Under the pieces are notes generated by a model. That model was not told the origin of the DNA, did no database searches, and was given only the letters and a program-made list of their open reading frames with translations. 64,000 nucleotides of DNA from Sphingomonas tagetis (GTDB taxonomy: Bacteria; Pseudomonadota; Alphaproteobacteria; Sphingomonadales; Sphingomonadaceae), in assembly GCF_024211275.1 (NCBI RefSeq), contig NZ_JAMLDX010000007.1, forward strand, positions 124,001 to 188,000, in the 5' to 3' direction. This document shows, piece after piece, positions 9,246-17,735 of the stretch. Each line of letters starts with the position of its first letter. The stretch's first letter is position 1. Both the position numbers and the translations under genes were made by a program.

Positions 9246-10495
9246 GCAACCTCGCCCGTGTGACGCGCCAGACCTTCACCATCGCCCGCCGCGATTTCGT
9301 GGCCACGGTGTTCACACCGACCTTCCTGCTGTTCCTGCTCGCGCCGCTGCTGATGATCGCGTTCGGGACGGTCGGCGGGATCGGCGCGGCGAGCATATCG
9401 AAGGGCGGCGGCGACAAGCTGCGGCTGGTCATCGTCGCCGAGGGCGACCGCGCACGGGCGCTCGCCGCCGCCGACGCGCGGCTGCGGCGCATCTATCGCG
9501 AGCGCGAACGCCCGCCGCCACTGGTCACCGAACGGGCCGGTCCCGACGCGGCGCGCCAGGCCCGCGCGATGTTCGATGCCAAGGACCGCGAAGTCTCCGC
9601 CGTTCTTTATGGTCCGCTCGAAAAGCCGCAAATCCTCTACAGCCCTTCGGGCGGGCGCAGCGCCGACTATCTGGCCGAGCTGGCCGAGCAGGTGCTGCGC
9701 GTCGAGAAGACCGGCGCGGTTACCGCGCTCAGCGAACCGACCCGCGTCGCGGTTGCGCGCACTGGCGTCAGCGCGGGCGGGCAGACCCAGGCCGCATTCT
9801 TCGCGGTGTTCGGGCTGTTCATGGTGTCGCTGATGCTCGCGGGACAGGCGGTCGGCACGATGGCGGAGGAGCGCTCGAACAAGGTCATCGAAATCCTCGC
9901 CGCCGCGGTCCCGCTGGAAAGCGTGTTATTCGGCAAGCTGCTCGGCATGTTCGGCGTCGCGTTGCTGTTCCTAACCTTCTGGGGCACGGTCGTCTTCAAT
10001 GTCGGCGCGCTGTTGCCGGTCCAGGTCAGCGGACGGTTGGACGAACTGGTGCCCGCGGTCGGGCTGCCGATGTTCGTGCTGCTGTTCTTCGGCTATTTCG
10101 TGATGGCCTATATGCTGCTCGGCGCGGTGTTCCTCGGCATCGGGGCGCAGGCCTCGACCCAGCGCGAGCTGCAGATGCTGTCGCTGCCGATCACCATCTT
10201 CCAGGTCGCGATGTTCGGCTTCGCCTCGGGCGCGGCGGCGAGTCCGGACAGCTGGGTGGCGACCGCGGCCGAGCTGTTCCCGTTCAGCTCGCCCTTCGCG
10301 ATGGCCGCGCGCGCCGCCAACTCGCCCGAGCTGTGGCGCCACGGCCTCGCGCTTGCCTGGCAGGCCTTGTGGGTGGTGATCACCGTCAGCATCGCGGCGC
10401 GGCTGTTCCGGCGCGGCGTGCTGCAATCGGGCAGCCCGAAGCTCCGGTTGAGGAAGCGGCCCGCCGAACCCGCTATTGACAATACTGTAAGTTAA
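9242..10495 (+). CDS. ABC exporter permease (NatB-like)
   Basis: A 417-residue membrane subunit of the ABC-2 type, the partner of the ATPase just upstream (4-bp overlap). It has one N-terminal membrane segment (residues about 25-48), a large extracytoplasmic domain of about 130 residues, then five or six membrane segments from about residue 180. The sequence GTMAEERSNKVIEILAAAVPLESVLFGK (given here as separate pieces GTMAEERSNKVIE and ILAAAVPLESVLFGK) is the coupling region typical of NatB/YhaP permeases. Function: export of an unknown small molecule or ion. Confidence 0.88.
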   Translation: MSNLARVTRQTFTIARRDFVATVFTPTFLLFLLAPLLMIAFGTVGGIGAASISKGGGDKLRLVIVAEGDRARALAAADARLRRIYRERERPPPLVTERAGPDAARQARAMFDAKDREVSAVLYGPLEKPQILYSPSGGRSADYLAELAEQVLRVEKTGAVTALSEPTRVAVARTGVSAGGQTQAAFFAVFGLFMVSLMLAGQAVGTMAEERSNKVIEILAAAVPLESVLFGKLLGMFGVALLFLTFWGTVVFNVGALLPVQVSGRLDELVPAVGLPMFVLLFFGYFVMAYMLLGAVFLGIGAQASTQRELQMLSLPITIFQVAMFGFASGAAASPDSWVATAAELFPFSSPFAMAARAANSPELWRHGLALAWQALWVVITVSIAARLFRRGVLQSGSPKLRLRKRPAEPAIDNTVS

Positions 10496-10526
10496 GTCAC
10501 TCTCGCCCCACCAGTGAAGGGAGAGC

Positions 10527-11759
10527 GTGATGGCGAGTCTGGCAAGTGAAACCGCGCTGGCGGCCGATCCGCTCGACGTCACGCGGCCCGAACTCTACCG
10601 CGACGATCGCTGGCACGAGCCCTTTCGCCGGCTGCGCGCGGAAGCGCCGGTCTATCGCTGCGAGGAGTCGGCGTTCGGCCCCTATTGGTCGCTCTCGACC
10701 TACAAGCCGATCGTCGAGGTCGAATCGCTCCCCGAGCTCTATTCCTCGCAGGCTGGCGGCATCACCGTCGCGGACCTGATGCCCGAAGACATCAAGATGC
10801 CGATGTTCATCGCGATGGACCGGCCCAAGCATACCGGCCAGCGCCGCACCGTCGCCCCGGCCTTCACGCCGAGCGAGATGCAGCGGATGACCGGTGATAT
10901 CCGGATGCGCACCGCCGAGATCCTCGATTCGCTGCCGGTCGGCGAGACGTTCGACTGGGTCGATCGCGTCTCGATCGAGCTGACCACCCAGATGCTGGCG
11001 TTGCTGTTCGATTTTCCATGGGCGGAGCGACGCAAACTGACCTACTGGTCGGACTGGGCCGGCGATATCGAGATCGCCAAGGACCCCGTGAAGAAGGAGG
11101 AGCGCCGCGCGATCCTGTTCCAGTGCGCGTCGGAATTCGGCGCGCTGTGGAACGCCAAGGTCGGCAAGGACCCGACGCCCGACCTCATCTCGATGATGAT
11201 CCATAGCGACGCGATGGCCGAGATGGATCAGATGGAGTTCCTCGGAAACCTCATCCTGCTGATCGTCGGCGGCAACGACACCACGCGCAACTCGATGTCG
11301 GCCTATGCCTGGGGACTCGAGCAATTCCCGGACCAGCGCGCCAGGCTAGAAGCCGACCCCTCGCTGATCGCCAATGCCACGCAGGAGATCATCCGCTGGC
11401 AGACCCCGCTCGCGCATATGCGCCGCACCGCGACCGCCGATGCCGAGCTGATGGGCCAGCAGATCCGCGAGGGCGACAAGCTCGTCCTGTGGTATCTCTC
11501 CGCCAATCGCGACGAGAACGTGTTCGAGCGGCCCGACGAGATCATCGTTGACCGCCCCAACGCGCGCCGCCACCTCGCCTTCGGTCACGGCATCCACCGC
11601 TGCGTCGGCGCGCGGCTGGCCGAATTGCAGATCGGCGTGCTGATGGAAGAGATGGCGAAGCGCCGGTTGCGCGCGAACGTCGTAGGCGAGCCGGAGCGAG
11701 TCGCGGCGTGTTTCGTCCATGGCTACAAGAAGATGCCGGTGGAATTGAGCCGCTACTGA
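10527..11759 (+). CDS. Cytochrome P450, CYP153-like
   Basis: A soluble 410-residue haem monooxygenase. The I-helix oxygen-binding motif GGNDTT, the K-helix ExxR (EIIR) and the haem loop FGHGIHRCVG with Cys359 are intact. PMFIAMDRPKHTGQRRTV and HLAFGHGIHRCVGARLAE closely resemble CYP153 enzymes, which hydroxylate the terminal carbon of alkanes or fatty acids. CYP153 enzymes normally work with a ferredoxin and ferredoxin reductase, but neither is adjacent here, so the redox partners must be elsewhere. GAGAGCG precedes the ATG. The family call is firm; the CYP153 label rests on motif resemblance. Confidence 0.85.
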   Translation: MMASLASETALAADPLDVTRPELYRDDRWHEPFRRLRAEAPVYRCEESAFGPYWSLSTYKPIVEVESLPELYSSQAGGITVADLMPEDIKMPMFIAMDRPKHTGQRRTVAPAFTPSEMQRMTGDIRMRTAEILDSLPVGETFDWVDRVSIELTTQMLALLFDFPWAERRKLTYWSDWAGDIEIAKDPVKKEERRAILFQCASEFGALWNAKVGKDPTPDLISMMIHSDAMAEMDQMEFLGNLILLIVGGNDTTRNSMSAYAWGLEQFPDQRARLEADPSLIANATQEIIRWQTPLAHMRRTATADAELMGQQIREGDKLVLWYLSANRDENVFERPDEIIVDRPNARRHLAFGHGIHRCVGARLAELQIGVLMEEMAKRRLRANVVGEPERVAACFVHGYKKMPVELSRY

Positions 11760-11912
11760 GTCTTTCGCTGCCGTTTTGCATCATGTGATCCAGCTAAATG
11801 GATGATCGGGAGCGCTTTTTTCGAAAGGGTCGCCGCGACCGGACCGATAATTTCGTTTCGGATGCGTTTCCAACGCGAGTCGATGCGTCGCTAACTAGCT
11901 TGCCCCAAACAG

Positions 11913-13586
11913 ATGGGGTCAGAACGGATGAAGCTCGACGCATATACGCCAAATGAACTTGTAGCGTTCCCGAGCCGCCGCGAGTGGGAACGCCAGATGC
12001 GATTGTCGAACCACCTGTTCTACGGCGACAATCTGAGCGTGCTGCGCAGTTGCATTCCCGACGAATCGGTCGACCTCATCTATCTCGATCCGCCGTTCAA
12101 CTCGAACGCCAACTACAACATCCTGTTCCGCTCGCCCGCCGGCCGCGAGTCCGAGGCGCAAGTCGAGGCGTTTCGGGATAGCTGGCACTGGAACGATGCC
12201 GCCGAGGACGCCTTCCAGGTGATGCAGAGCGGCCGCACGCGCGCCTTTGACATGCTGGCGGCGATCCGCGCCTCGCTCGGCGACAACGACATGATGGCCT
12301 ATCTGGCGATGATGACGGTGCGGCTGATCGAGCTGCCTCGCGTGCTGAGGCCAACGGGCAGCATCTATCTCCACTGCGATCCCACGGCGAGCCACTACTT
12401 CAAGCTGGTCATGGACAGCATCTTCGGCCCCGAGCGGTTCCGCAACGAGATCACCTGGAAGCGCACCTCGGCGCATAGCGACGGCGGCCGCCATGGCCGC
12501 AACACCGATACGCTGCTGTTCTACGCCAAGGGCGCGAGGCCGGTCTGGAACGCGCAGTTCACGCCCTATGAAGCCGACTATGAAAGCCGCTTCCGCAACT
12601 GCGATCCCAACGGGCGCCGCTGGATGGACGACAATCTCACCGCGAAGGGACTGTCCGGCGGTGGCTACCCTTATACCTATAAGGGTATCGAATCGCTGTG
12701 GCGAATGCCGCCCGAGACGATGGAACGGCTCAACCGCGAGGGCCGGCTGCATTTCACGCGCAATGGCGGCATTCGGCTCAAACGCTATCTCAATGAGGCT
12801 CGCGGCGTCCCGGTGCAGGCCTTGTGGAGCAACATTCCGGCGCTGAACTCGCAGGCGCAGGAACGGCTCGGCTATCCGACGCAAAAGCCATTGGCGCTGC
12901 TCGAGCGGATCATCGCCGCTTCGTCCAACCTCGGCGACGTGGTGCTCGATCCGTTTTGCGGCTGCGGTACCGCAGTCCATGCGGCGCCGAAGCTCGGGCG
13001 GCGCTGGGCCGGGATCGACATCACGCATCTGGCGATCAGCCTGATCGAGCGGCGCATGAAAGCGGCGTTTCCCGGCCTCGCGCTGCGCGTGGAAGGCACA
13101 CCGCGCGACAGCGCGTCCGCCGCCGATCTGGCCCGGCGCGACCCGTTCCAGTTCCAATGGTGGGCGATCTCGATGGTCGACGCCGTCCCGGCCGGCGGGC
13201 GCAAAAAAGGGCCGGACGGCGGAATCGACGGCATCATCTATTTCCGCCCCGAGCGGCGGCGCACGGCGAAGGCGGTGGTGTCCGTCAAGGGTGGTGAGCA
13301 TGTCTGCGTCGGGATGGTGCGGGACCTCCATTCGGTGATGGCCCGCGAACGCGCGCCGATCGGCGTGCTGCTCAGCCGGTCGCCGCCGTCGGCGCCCATG
13401 CTGCGCGAGGCTGCCGCCGTCGGCCGCTTCCACTCCGAGGCGATGGGGCGCAGCTATGCGCGGCTTCAGATCCTGACGATCGACGAGCTGTTCGGGGGCA
13501 AGCGGCCGGATATCCCGCTGATCGATCCGGTATCATTCCGCCCGACGGCACGCGAGGGCGGCAGCGGGCAGGCGCAATTGCTGTAG
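11913..13586 (+). CDS. Beta-class DNA methyltransferase with Mrr-like C-terminal domain
   Basis: A 557-residue protein predicted to methylate an amino group of adenine or cytosine in DNA using SAM. Motif IV, DPPF, is at residues 59-62; motif I, DPFCGCGTA, is near residue 345. That order (IV, target-recognition region, I) marks the beta class. Residues from about 410 onward carry PDGGIDGIIYF and VVSVKGGEHVCVGMVRDL, which look like the PD-(D/E)xK fold of Mrr-type restriction domains, though the usual acidic/Gln residue before the lysine is Ser (SVK). No separate restriction gene lies nearby. ATG at 11928 (residue 6) is an alternative start, with GGGG nine bases upstream. Confidence 0.82.
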   Translation: MGSERMKLDAYTPNELVAFPSRREWERQMRLSNHLFYGDNLSVLRSCIPDESVDLIYLDPPFNSNANYNILFRSPAGRESEAQVEAFRDSWHWNDAAEDAFQVMQSGRTRAFDMLAAIRASLGDNDMMAYLAMMTVRLIELPRVLRPTGSIYLHCDPTASHYFKLVMDSIFGPERFRNEITWKRTSAHSDGGRHGRNTDTLLFYAKGARPVWNAQFTPYEADYESRFRNCDPNGRRWMDDNLTAKGLSGGGYPYTYKGIESLWRMPPETMERLNREGRLHFTRNGGIRLKRYLNEARGVPVQALWSNIPALNSQAQERLGYPTQKPLALLERIIAASSNLGDVVLDPFCGCGTAVHAAPKLGRRWAGIDITHLAISLIERRMKAAFPGLALRVEGTPRDSASAADLARRDPFQFQWWAISMVDAVPAGGRKKGPDGGIDGIIYFRPERRRTAKAVVSVKGGEHVCVGMVRDLHSVMARERAPIGVLLSRSPPSAPMLREAAAVGRFHSEAMGRSYARLQILTIDELFGGKRPDIPLIDPVSFRPTAREGGSGQAQLL

Positions 13587-13645
13587 CGGGCAGATCGCCA
13601 GTCATCGCGCTTTCCCCGCGCCGTCCACTTGCCTACATTTTGGCA

Positions 13646-14395
13646 ATGACAACCGGCGATCCGCAAATCATCCCCGCTGCCACCGTCGTCGTCATGCGCG
13701 AGCGCGGCGACGGTCCGCCCGAAGTGCTGATGGTGGAGCGTGCGGCGACGATGCGCTTTGCGGGCGGCGCGCTGGTGTTTCCTGGCGGACGGGTGGATCC
13801 GGGCGACGTCGCGCTGGCCGGATTGATCGGCGGTGATCCCGGCGACACCGCCTCGCGTATCGCGGCGATCCGCGAGGCGATCGAGGAGGTCGGATTGCCG
13901 GTGGGGCTTCGGGGCGCATGCGACACGCTGGCGATGCGCGCGGCGCTCGCCAGCGGAGCGGCGCTGGGCGAACTTCTCGAGGCGGCCGCGCTCGATCTCG
14001 ACGCCCTGATCCCGTTCGCGAGGTGGCTGCCGCATGCAGGCGTAACGCATCGCGTGTTCGACACGCGCTTCTATCTCGCCCGCCTGCCCGACCACGCGCC
14101 CGAACCGGTGGCGGACGGCGGCGAGAGCGTTCGGCTGCTATGGGCCAGCGCCGCAGACGTTCTGGTCGAGGCAGATGCCGGGCGCGCGCAGATCATCTTC
14201 CCGACACGGCGCAACCTCGAACGGCTGGCGCAATTCGACAGCTTCGATGCGGCCGTTGCACATGCCCGCGCGCATCCGGTGACGACGATCACGCCATGGC
14301 TGGAGGATCGCGGCGGCGAGTCGCATCTCTGCATTCCCGAGGGGCTCGGCTATCCCGTGACTTCGCAGCCCCGGCACAGCGCGCTGCGCGGATGA
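13646..14395 (+). CDS. Nudix hydrolase
   Basis: A 249-residue Nudix hydrolase that would cleave a nucleoside diphosphate linked to another group; the substrate is unknown. The Nudix box is split by an insertion: GGRVDPGD, then about 20 residues, then REAIEEVG, with the metal-binding glutamates present. This expanded box resembles the NUDT19-type proteins, some of which act on CoA derivatives. The N-terminus reads IIPAATVVVMRERGDGPPEVLMVERA. ATG at 13646 is used because the frame upstream offers only a TTG two codons earlier. The stop overlaps the next start in ATGA. Confidence 0.85.
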   Translation: MTTGDPQIIPAATVVVMRERGDGPPEVLMVERAATMRFAGGALVFPGGRVDPGDVALAGLIGGDPGDTASRIAAIREAIEEVGLPVGLRGACDTLAMRAALASGAALGELLEAAALDLDALIPFARWLPHAGVTHRVFDTRFYLARLPDHAPEPVADGGESVRLLWASAADVLVEADAGRAQIIFPTRRNLERLAQFDSFDAAVAHARAHPVTTITPWLEDRGGESHLCIPEGLGYPVTSQPRHSALRG

Positions 14396-15123
14396 AGGCG
14401 CTGCGGACCGTTACCGGCGCGGTGGTGATCGCGGCGCTGCTGCTCACGATCGCGCTCGCCATCTATGCGCTGGGCAAGAGCCGGCCGCAGGATCTGCCCT
14501 GGACCGATCTCGACCTCGGCCAGCCAGTCGGATTATTCACCGGACGCAAGTTGGCCGGGTTGACCGAGGATTTTCCGGCGTGCCGCGCCTCACTCGACAA
14601 GGCGGGCGTGCGCTATACCGCGCTACCGCCGCGCCGTGAGGACGAGCAGTGCGGCTATGCCGATGCAGTGCGCTTGACCGCCGGCGGATCGCGGCGGATC
14701 GGCTTTGCGCCGCGCGACCTGGGCGTCGCCTGCCCGGTAGCGGCTGCGCTCGCGGTGTGGGAATGGGAGGCAGTGCAGCCCGCCGCACGGCGGCATTTCG
14801 GGCAGCGCGTGACCGAGATCGAGCATTTCGGCAGCTATAATTGCCGCCGCACGTATAATCGCGAAGGCGCAAGCTGGAGCGAGCATGCGACGGCGGATGC
14901 GGTGGATATTTCCGCCTTCCGGCTGGAAGACGGCACGCGCATCACGATCGTTGGCGACTGGGCGGAGAAGGGGTCGAAGGCGCATTTCCTGCGCGACGTG
15001 CGCAATGACGCGTGCGGGGTGTTCGCGACCGTGTTGTCGCCGGACTATAACGACGCCCACCGCGACCATCTCCACCTCGACCAGGCGAGCCGGGGCGAGA
15101 TGGGATGGCGGGTGTGCCGTTGA
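14392..15123 (+). CDS. Extensin-like C-terminal domain protein
   Basis: A 243-residue protein anchored by one N-terminal membrane segment (about residues 8-28), with the rest probably periplasmic. The C-terminal half is the bacterial 'extensin-like' domain, related to zinc peptidases: SEHATADAVDISAF and the final HRDHLHLD provide the conserved His and Asp residues. Paired cysteines (CRAS, EQCGYAD, ACPVA, YNCRR, NDACGVF) suggest disulfides. Such proteins probably act on peptidoglycan, but no enzyme activity is proven in general. It is translationally coupled to the Nudix gene. Confidence 0.8.
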   Translation: MKALRTVTGAVVIAALLLTIALAIYALGKSRPQDLPWTDLDLGQPVGLFTGRKLAGLTEDFPACRASLDKAGVRYTALPPRREDEQCGYADAVRLTAGGSRRIGFAPRDLGVACPVAAALAVWEWEAVQPAARRHFGQRVTEIEHFGSYNCRRTYNREGASWSEHATADAVDISAFRLEDGTRITIVGDWAEKGSKAHFLRDVRNDACGVFATVLSPDYNDAHRDHLHLDQASRGEMGWRVCR

Positions 15124-15126
15124 ACC

Positions 15127-15678
15127 TTAGCTCGGCTGCGGCTCGGCGCCGACCTTTTCCACCCACTGCGGGAAGAAAGCAGGCTGGCGGTTCGACCAGC
15201 CCGACGCGGTCGCCGCGGCTTCGCTGATCGACTGGAGCAGTTTGCGCCGCAGATCCGGGTGCAGATGCGGTAGCGCCGCCGCCGCGCAGAACGCCGCGGG
15301 CAGCCACGGCCGCACCTCGGCGCCGATCAACCGCTCATAGAGGAAGCGGTAAGCGGAGAAGCTGGTGAGCCGGCCCTGCCCCAGGTCGAACGCCGAGACC
15401 GTCACCAGCGGCGCCATGAACGGCTCCATCGCGTCGAGGCCGCTATCGTCGGGGACGAGTGCGCGAATTTCGGGAATGCGGTCGTACATATGCGCCTGGG
15501 CGCGAATGCTGGCGGTCTCGACCGTGTCGCGCGACCAGCGCTCCATCGCATCGTGCCGCTCAAGCCCCACATCGAGCGAGCGGCGGATATACCGCTGCGT
15601 CGCCGCGGTGAAGCCCGCGAATTCCTTCATCTCGGCCAGTGTCATGGCCCCTTCGGCTGGCTTACTCCTCGCGCTCAT
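15127..15678 (-). CDS. Conserved hypothetical protein
   Basis: A 183-residue, mainly helical protein with no signal peptide or membrane segment. I do not recognise a family. It starts MSARSKPAEGAMTLAE at 15678; an in-frame ATG seven codons upstream (15699) is possible, but neither has an ideal ribosome site. Features include SRDTVETASIRAQAHMYDRI and an aromatic, Pro-containing tail (SNRQPAFFPQWVEKV). It converges tail to tail with the extensin-like gene, only 3 bp apart. Codon choice looks native. Confidence 0.6.
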   Translation of the reverse strand: MSARSKPAEGAMTLAEMKEFAGFTAATQRYIRRSLDVGLERHDAMERWSRDTVETASIRAQAHMYDRIPEIRALVPDDSGLDAMEPFMAPLVTVSAFDLGQGRLTSFSAYRFLYERLIGAEVRPWLPAAFCAAAALPHLHPDLRRKLLQSISEAAATASGWSNRQPAFFPQWVEKVGAEPQPS

Positions 15679-15699
15679 GCTCCAAAACTCCCACCCCAC

Positions 15700-16038
15700 T
15701 CATTGCCCGGCATCATCGCCGTCGCCAGCGATCATGCGCCCAGATGGTTAACGCGCCCCTTAACCCCGCGTTGGCCACCGTTCAGGATGGAATCACAGAT
15801 AGTTTTGCGTTGCAACATGCGTTGCGACGAATGGAAGACGCGCACCTGATTGCGGTTGGAGCGCGTCTTTCGCGCAACATGGAGCGCGCAAAGCCTGGAT
15901 TTGTGCGTCGCAGCATGAACAAAATGTCAGTCATCGCCGCGACGAAACGGTTCATCCCATTGGCGTGGCCGGGGTCTAGGCTCGCCGGAACCATTCTGCC
16001 ACCACCCCATCATCGAGATTCGGGGTCGGGGAAATTCC
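15700..16038. other. Spacer before the CHAP gene
   Basis: About 340 bp separating two divergently transcribed genes. It is noticeably less GC-rich around 15780-15930 and holds the palindromic stretch GTTGCAACATGCGTTGC near 15808. It probably carries both promoters. No gene or RNA could be supported. Confidence 0.4.
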
Positions 16039-16587
16039 ATGACGTTCGGTGCTTTGACGGCGCGATTCGCGCTGGTGGCGGCGCTTTGCCTTGCGACAAT
16101 CGCACCTGCCAACGCCCAGTTCTGGCAGTGCGCGCCCTATGCCCGGATGATCTCCGGCGTTCAGATCTTCGGCAACGCGCACACTTGGTGGAGCCAGGCG
16201 CAGGGCCGTTACGAGCGCGGCAACGAGCCGGTCGAAGGCGCCGTCATGTCGTTCGCGCCAACCCAGCGCATGCGCCTCGGTCATGTCGCGATGGTGTCGA
16301 AAGTGCTGAGCGACCGCGAAGTGATGCTGACCCACGCCAACTGGTCGCGCCGTGGCGGCGTCGAGAAGAATGTGATCGCGATCGACGTATCCGAGCGTGG
16401 CGACTGGAGCAAGGTGAAGGTCTGGTTCGCCAGCAATGGCGGGCTCGGCACCTCGACCTATCCGGTCAACGGCTTCATCTATTCGGGCGATGCGCCGAAG
16501 ATGCAGCAGCACGATGCGTTCCCGCAGGTGACCATCGCATCGGTCGATCTCTCGAAGTTCGGTATCGAGACGTCACTGCAGAAGTAA
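16039..16587 (+). CDS. Secreted CHAP-domain protein (predicted peptidoglycan amidase/peptidase)
   Basis: A 182-residue exported protein. Residues 1-26 form a signal peptide ending ANA before QFWQC. The rest is a CHAP domain: the nucleophile Cys lies in QFWQCAPYAR just after the cleavage site, the catalytic His in LGHVAMV and the third polar residue in THANWSRRGG. CHAP enzymes cut amide bonds in peptidoglycan or in glutathionylspermidine; export favours the wall. The gene stands alone, with GGGGAAATT before the ATG. Confidence 0.82.
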   Translation: MTFGALTARFALVAALCLATIAPANAQFWQCAPYARMISGVQIFGNAHTWWSQAQGRYERGNEPVEGAVMSFAPTQRMRLGHVAMVSKVLSDREVMLTHANWSRRGGVEKNVIAIDVSERGDWSKVKVWFASNGGLGTSTYPVNGFIYSGDAPKMQQHDAFPQVTIASVDLSKFGIETSLQK

Positions 16588-16590
16588 ACC

Positions 16591-17067
16591 TCAGGCCTTG
16601 TCCGGCCTGAAGATCAGCGCCACCCCGTTCATGCAGTAACGCTTGCCGGTCGGCTGCGGGCCATCGTCGAAGACATGGCCGAGATGCCCGCCACACCGGC
16701 GGCACACCACCTCCACTCGCCGCATTCCCAGCGCGTTGTCGGTACGCGTGCGCACCGCATTGCGCAGTGGCGCGTAAAAGCTCGGCCAGCCGGTGCCGCT
16801 CTCGAACTTGGTGCGCGAATGGAACAGCGGCAGCCCGCAACCGAGGCAGCCGAACAGCCCGGCGCGCTTCTCCTTGTCGAGCGGACTTGACCCGGCGCGT
16901 TCGGTGCCCTGCTGGCGCAGCACGCGATAGGCTTGCGGCGAGAGCCGGCGGCGCCATTCGGCGTCGGAATAGCTGACCTCGAACGCCTGCGCCGCGCCCG
17001 CGTCACGCGACCAGAGCAACCAGGCGGTACTGCCAAGCGTGGCGGCGATGATGTTACGGCGATTCAT
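16591..17067 (-). CDS. msrB: Peptide-methionine (R)-S-oxide reductase, Tat-exported
   Basis: MsrB repairs oxidised methionine (R form) in proteins. The 158-residue protein begins MNRRNIIAATLGS, a twin-arginine signal with a hydrophobic core ending in AGAAQA, so it is likely exported folded to the periplasm. The zinc site is two CxxC pairs (FGCLGCG and VVCRRCGG), and the catalytic Cys is in RYCMN. The start at 17067 is preferred over the ATG at 17073, because GGAGAG directly abuts the first ATG but lies six bases before the second. It faces the CHAP gene tail to tail. Confidence 0.9.
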   Translation of the reverse strand: MNRRNIIAATLGSTAWLLWSRDAGAAQAFEVSYSDAEWRRRLSPQAYRVLRQQGTERAGSSPLDKEKRAGLFGCLGCGLPLFHSRTKFESGTGWPSFYAPLRNAVRTRTDNALGMRRVEVVCRRCGGHLGHVFDDGPQPTGKRYCMNGVALIFRPDKA

Positions 17068-17137
17068 CGGCATCTCTCCGATATGGGATACGGGAGATAC
17101 GAAAAAAGAGGCGGTGTGGATGCAGGCTCGATCGCGA

Positions 17138-17647
17138 TCAGCCGCCCAGCGCCTCGAGCGCCTGAAGCCGGGCGAACCCGCCCTCGATCCAGCCCATCGG
17201 GTCCGTACCGGTGCCGGCGAGCACCTCTTGGACGGTGCCTATGAACAGCTCGTGCGTACCGAAGACCTGCGTCTGTGCGACGTCGCAGAAGATGCTGAAG
17301 CAGGCGCCGGGCAGATAAGGCAGGCCGTCGCGGTCCGCCCAGCGCTCGCCATCAAAGCGTTCGGCGCGGCGCGCCGAGCTGGAAAAGAGCCCGACCAGCT
17401 CGGCCTGGCTGTTGCACAGCAGATTGAGGCAGAACCGCCCGGCGCGCTCGATCGCGTCATGCGCGCTGGCGTTGCGGTTGACTGCCACCAGCATCGAGGG
17501 CGGGCCCATCGACACCGGGATCACCGATGAGGCAGCAAGGCCGGCATAGCCGCCGCCGTCCGGGTCGGCGGTGGTGACCAGCGCCACCGGTCCGGGCAAT
17601 CGCCGCATCGCCGCCTTCAGCCTGTCCGCCACCTGCGTATCGCTCAT
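17138..17647 (-). CDS. Flavin reductase-like FMN-binding protein
   Basis: A 169-residue protein of the flavin reductase domain family (HpaC/DIM6-NTAB type), which supplies reduced FMN or FAD to a partner monooxygenase or assists another redox enzyme. Typical segments are LPGPVALVTTADPDG, SVIPVSMGPPSMLVAVN and CLNLLCNSQAELVGLF. The start at 17647 has AAAGGA about eight bases upstream. It lies 88 bp after cobA on the same strand, so it may be the last gene of the nitrate-assimilation operon, but no monooxygenase is adjacent and its partner is unknown. Confidence 0.85.
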   Translation of the reverse strand: MSDTQVADRLKAAMRRLPGPVALVTTADPDGGGYAGLAASSVIPVSMGPPSMLVAVNRNASAHDAIERAGRFCLNLLCNSQAELVGLFSSSARRAERFDGERWADRDGLPYLPGACFSIFCDVAQTQVFGTHELFIGTVQEVLAGTGTDPMGWIEGGFARLQALEALGG

Positions 17648-17735
17648 CGATCGTCCTTTCGCTCGCGCAGGACAGCCCGTGGCACTTTCGGACGCGAAAT
17701 CCCAGCGCTTGCGTATTGGGACCAATAAATACGCG

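Noticed and set aside
15748..15763. Possible CtrA site TTAA-N8-TTAA upstream of the CHAP gene
   Set aside because: The consensus spacing is seven bases; here it is eight, and the half-sites are short enough to occur by chance.
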